A stretch of DNA of 64,000 bases, taken from contig NZ_PEIG01000003.1 of the NCBI RefSeq assembly GCF_002749975.1, positions 186,001-250,000 on the forward strand. Direction: 5' to 3'. Shown piece by piece: positions 62,816 through 64,000 of this stretch (position 1 is the stretch's first letter; the number at the start of each line of letters is the position of its first letter). The notes under the pieces are model-generated. The model ran no database searches. It saw only the letters and a list, made by a program, of their open reading frames with translations, and had not been told where the DNA came from. The position numbers were made by a program, and so were the translations under genes. The DNA comes from Gloeocapsopsis sp. IPPAS B-1203 (GTDB lineage: Bacteria; Cyanobacteriota; Cyanobacteriia; Cyanobacteriales; Chroococcidiopsidaceae).

Positions 62816-64000
62816 AATTCTATTTCCTCGCGTCGCTGCTGGAGATGATCGGGAGTTTCTTGCCCTTGCACTGTTGAGACTGCATCGATTTTCTGTGCAA
62901 GTTGGGCGATTGTGGGAGATTCAAACAAACTTCTTAGTGGAATTTCGACTTGAAAGCGATCGCGGATGCGGGAGATTAGTTGTGTTGCTAGTAGCGAATG
63001 TCCCCCCAACTCAAAGAAATTATCGTGAATTCCTACCTGTTTACGTCCTAGTAGTTGACACCACAGATCTACTAAAGATTTTTCTACCGAGGTACTAGGA
63101 GTCACTAATATTGTGTCTGGTGCAATTATGGGTAACGGTAATGCTTGGCGATCAATTTTGCCGTTAATTGTCAAAGGTAGTGTCTTTAATGATACAAACA
63201 CCGCAGGAATCATATATTGAGGTAGTTGCGTTTTTAAAAAAGAGCGCAAATCGCGATCGCTAACGACTGCTGTTGGTTGAGGAACAAAGTAAGCAATTAA
63301 TTGACGATCAGCAGCAACTTCGCGCACGTTTACTACCGCAGTTTGCACGCTGGGATGTTGTGCTAGAACTGTCTCAATCTCGCCCAACTCTACCCGAAAT
63401 CCGCGAATTTTAATTTGATTATCAATGCGACCTAAAAATTCAAGATTGCCATCCGCACGGCGACAAGCGCGATCGCCAGTTTTATAAAGACGAAGATTTC
63501 TATCTTGATCAAGCGGATGAAAAAACTTATCTGCAGTTAAATCTGGACGATTGAAATATCCTTGTGCTAACCCATCTCCACCAAGATAAATTTCCCCACT
63601 GATTCCCGCAGGAACTGGGTTAAAATGGGCATCTAATACATAAACTTGAGTATTGGCAATTGCCTGTCCGATGGGAATTGTTATGGCATTTTCTGGCACT
63701 TCTTGCACTTCATACCAAGTAGAAAATGTTGTATTTTCTGTAGGTCCATAAACATGGATAAGATGCTGAGGTTTACCGTGTTGTAGTACTGTGCGGACGC
63801 GATCGGGAGTTGCTGCTTCACCACCAAATAAGAGATATTTCAACGGTTGGAATGCATTAGGAACTTCAGCCACAGTTTGATTGAATAATGCTGTTGTCAA
63901 AAACATGACATTGATGTGCTGTTGCTGAAGCGCAGTTTTAAAATCTGTAGGTGACAGCGTTGTTTCTCGCTCAATATCTACTAACTCAGCACCATTAAGT
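62812..64000 (-). CDS. NRPS, A-PCP end, 5' part outside window
   Basis: The frame is open to the window edge; 395 residues are visible. An adenylation domain continues from the boundary: LNGAELVDIERETTL..., LLFGGEAATPDRV, HVYGPTENTTFSTW, YKTGDRACRRADG, GRIDNQIKIRGFRVELGEIE and NGKIDRQALP. The carrier is DNFFELGGHSLLATQ. It ends in RREEIEL, with no condensation or thioesterase domain after the carrier. The protein therefore hands its product to the C domain of the next gene. The stop TGA overlaps the ATG of that gene. Confidence 0.93.
   Translation of the reverse strand, partial: LNGAELVDIERETTLSPTDFKTALQQQHINVMFLTTALFNQTVAEVPNAFQPLKYLLFGGEAATPDRVRTVLQHGKPQHLIHVYGPTENTTFSTWYEVQEVPENAITIPIGQAIANTQVYVLDAHFNPVPAGISGEIYLGGDGLAQGYFNRPDLTADKFFHPLDQDRNLRLYKTGDRACRRADGNLEFLGRIDNQIKIRGFRVELGEIETVLAQHPSVQTAVVNVREVAADRQLIAYFVPQPTAVVSDRDLRSFLKTQLPQYMIPAVFVSLKTLPLTINGKIDRQALPLPIIAPDTILVTPSTSVEKSLVDLWCQLLGRKQVGIHDNFFELGGHSLLATQLISRIRDRFQVEIPLRSLFESPTIAQLAQKIDAVSTVQGQETPDHLQQRREEIEL

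Noticed and set aside
1-64000. GCGATCGC sites as regulatory operators
   Set aside because: They occur in genes and spacers of all types. This is the general HIP1 repeat of cyanobacterial genomes.

Overview
The window comes from a cyanobacterium. The palindrome GCGATCGC (HIP1) recurs in genes of every type, base composition is moderately AT-rich, and the gene set is typical of larger cyanobacterial genomes: a DevBCA-type exporter, a group 2 sigma factor, GH57 and GT4 glucan enzymes, an NRPS, and an NB-ARC protein with a vMAP-type HTH. Short GGTAAT-type repeats in the spacers fit the same group. A Chroococcidiopsis/Gloeocapsopsis-like genome is my guess; genus is not proven.

Layout. 1-8.2 kb: end-truncated EcsC/DUF697-like gene, a secreted hypothetical, a GH57 glucan-branching enzyme, a VOC protein, a flavin monooxygenase, an orphan SsuA/NMT1-like lipoprotein and an exported nucleosidase-like protein. 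8.3-13.3 kb: TetR regulator, then devB, a GNAT acetyltransferase, devC and devA, with an oppositely oriented four-helix-bundle (S23) gene in an inverted-repeat cassette between devC and devA. 13.3-16.2 kb: ICMT-like methyltransferase, Uma2 protein and CrtI-like desaturase. 16.2-17.4 kb: a 1.2-kb gap with a hairpin and one copy of a conserved 26-bp element. 17.4-18.8 kb: HTH/NB-ARC protein. 19.1-38.9 kb: a 20-kb exopolysaccharide locus with a Wzc-like kinase, priming sugar transferase, ABC exporter, pyruvyl transferase, five GT2 and three GT4 glycosyltransferases, a Wzy-like polymerase and two paralogous secreted clan GH-A-like hydrolases. 39-42.6 kb: a nitroreductase relic, then a Tat-exported flavin amine oxidase, an exported RidA and a secreted unknown. 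42.8-46.9 kb: sulfur genes, with cysH, a Crp-family regulator and an SBP56 methanethiol-oxidase-like gene on one strand and cysK divergent. 47.1-48.8 kb: hybrid histidine kinase. 48.9-52.6 kb: glycosyltransferase, sulfotransferase, small membrane protein and arylsulfatase. 53-57.2 kb: DUF2243 protein, NADAR protein, GlgA-like GT4 and group 2 sigma factor. 57.35-64 kb: two NRPS genes on the minus strand, the second a complete docking-C-A(MT)-PCP-TE terminal module.

How parts may work together. The polysaccharide locus plus the sulfotransferase/sulfatase group could make and edit a decorated, possibly sulfated, extracellular polymer. The sulfur genes assimilate sulfate to cysteine. An almost identical 26-bp dyad element lies upstream of cysK, 16 bases from the arylsulfatase start codon, and in the 16.7-kb gap, so a shared sulfur-responsive control is the most attractive new hypothesis here. 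The amine oxidase and RidA appear to be an extracytoplasmic imine-producing and imine-clearing pair.
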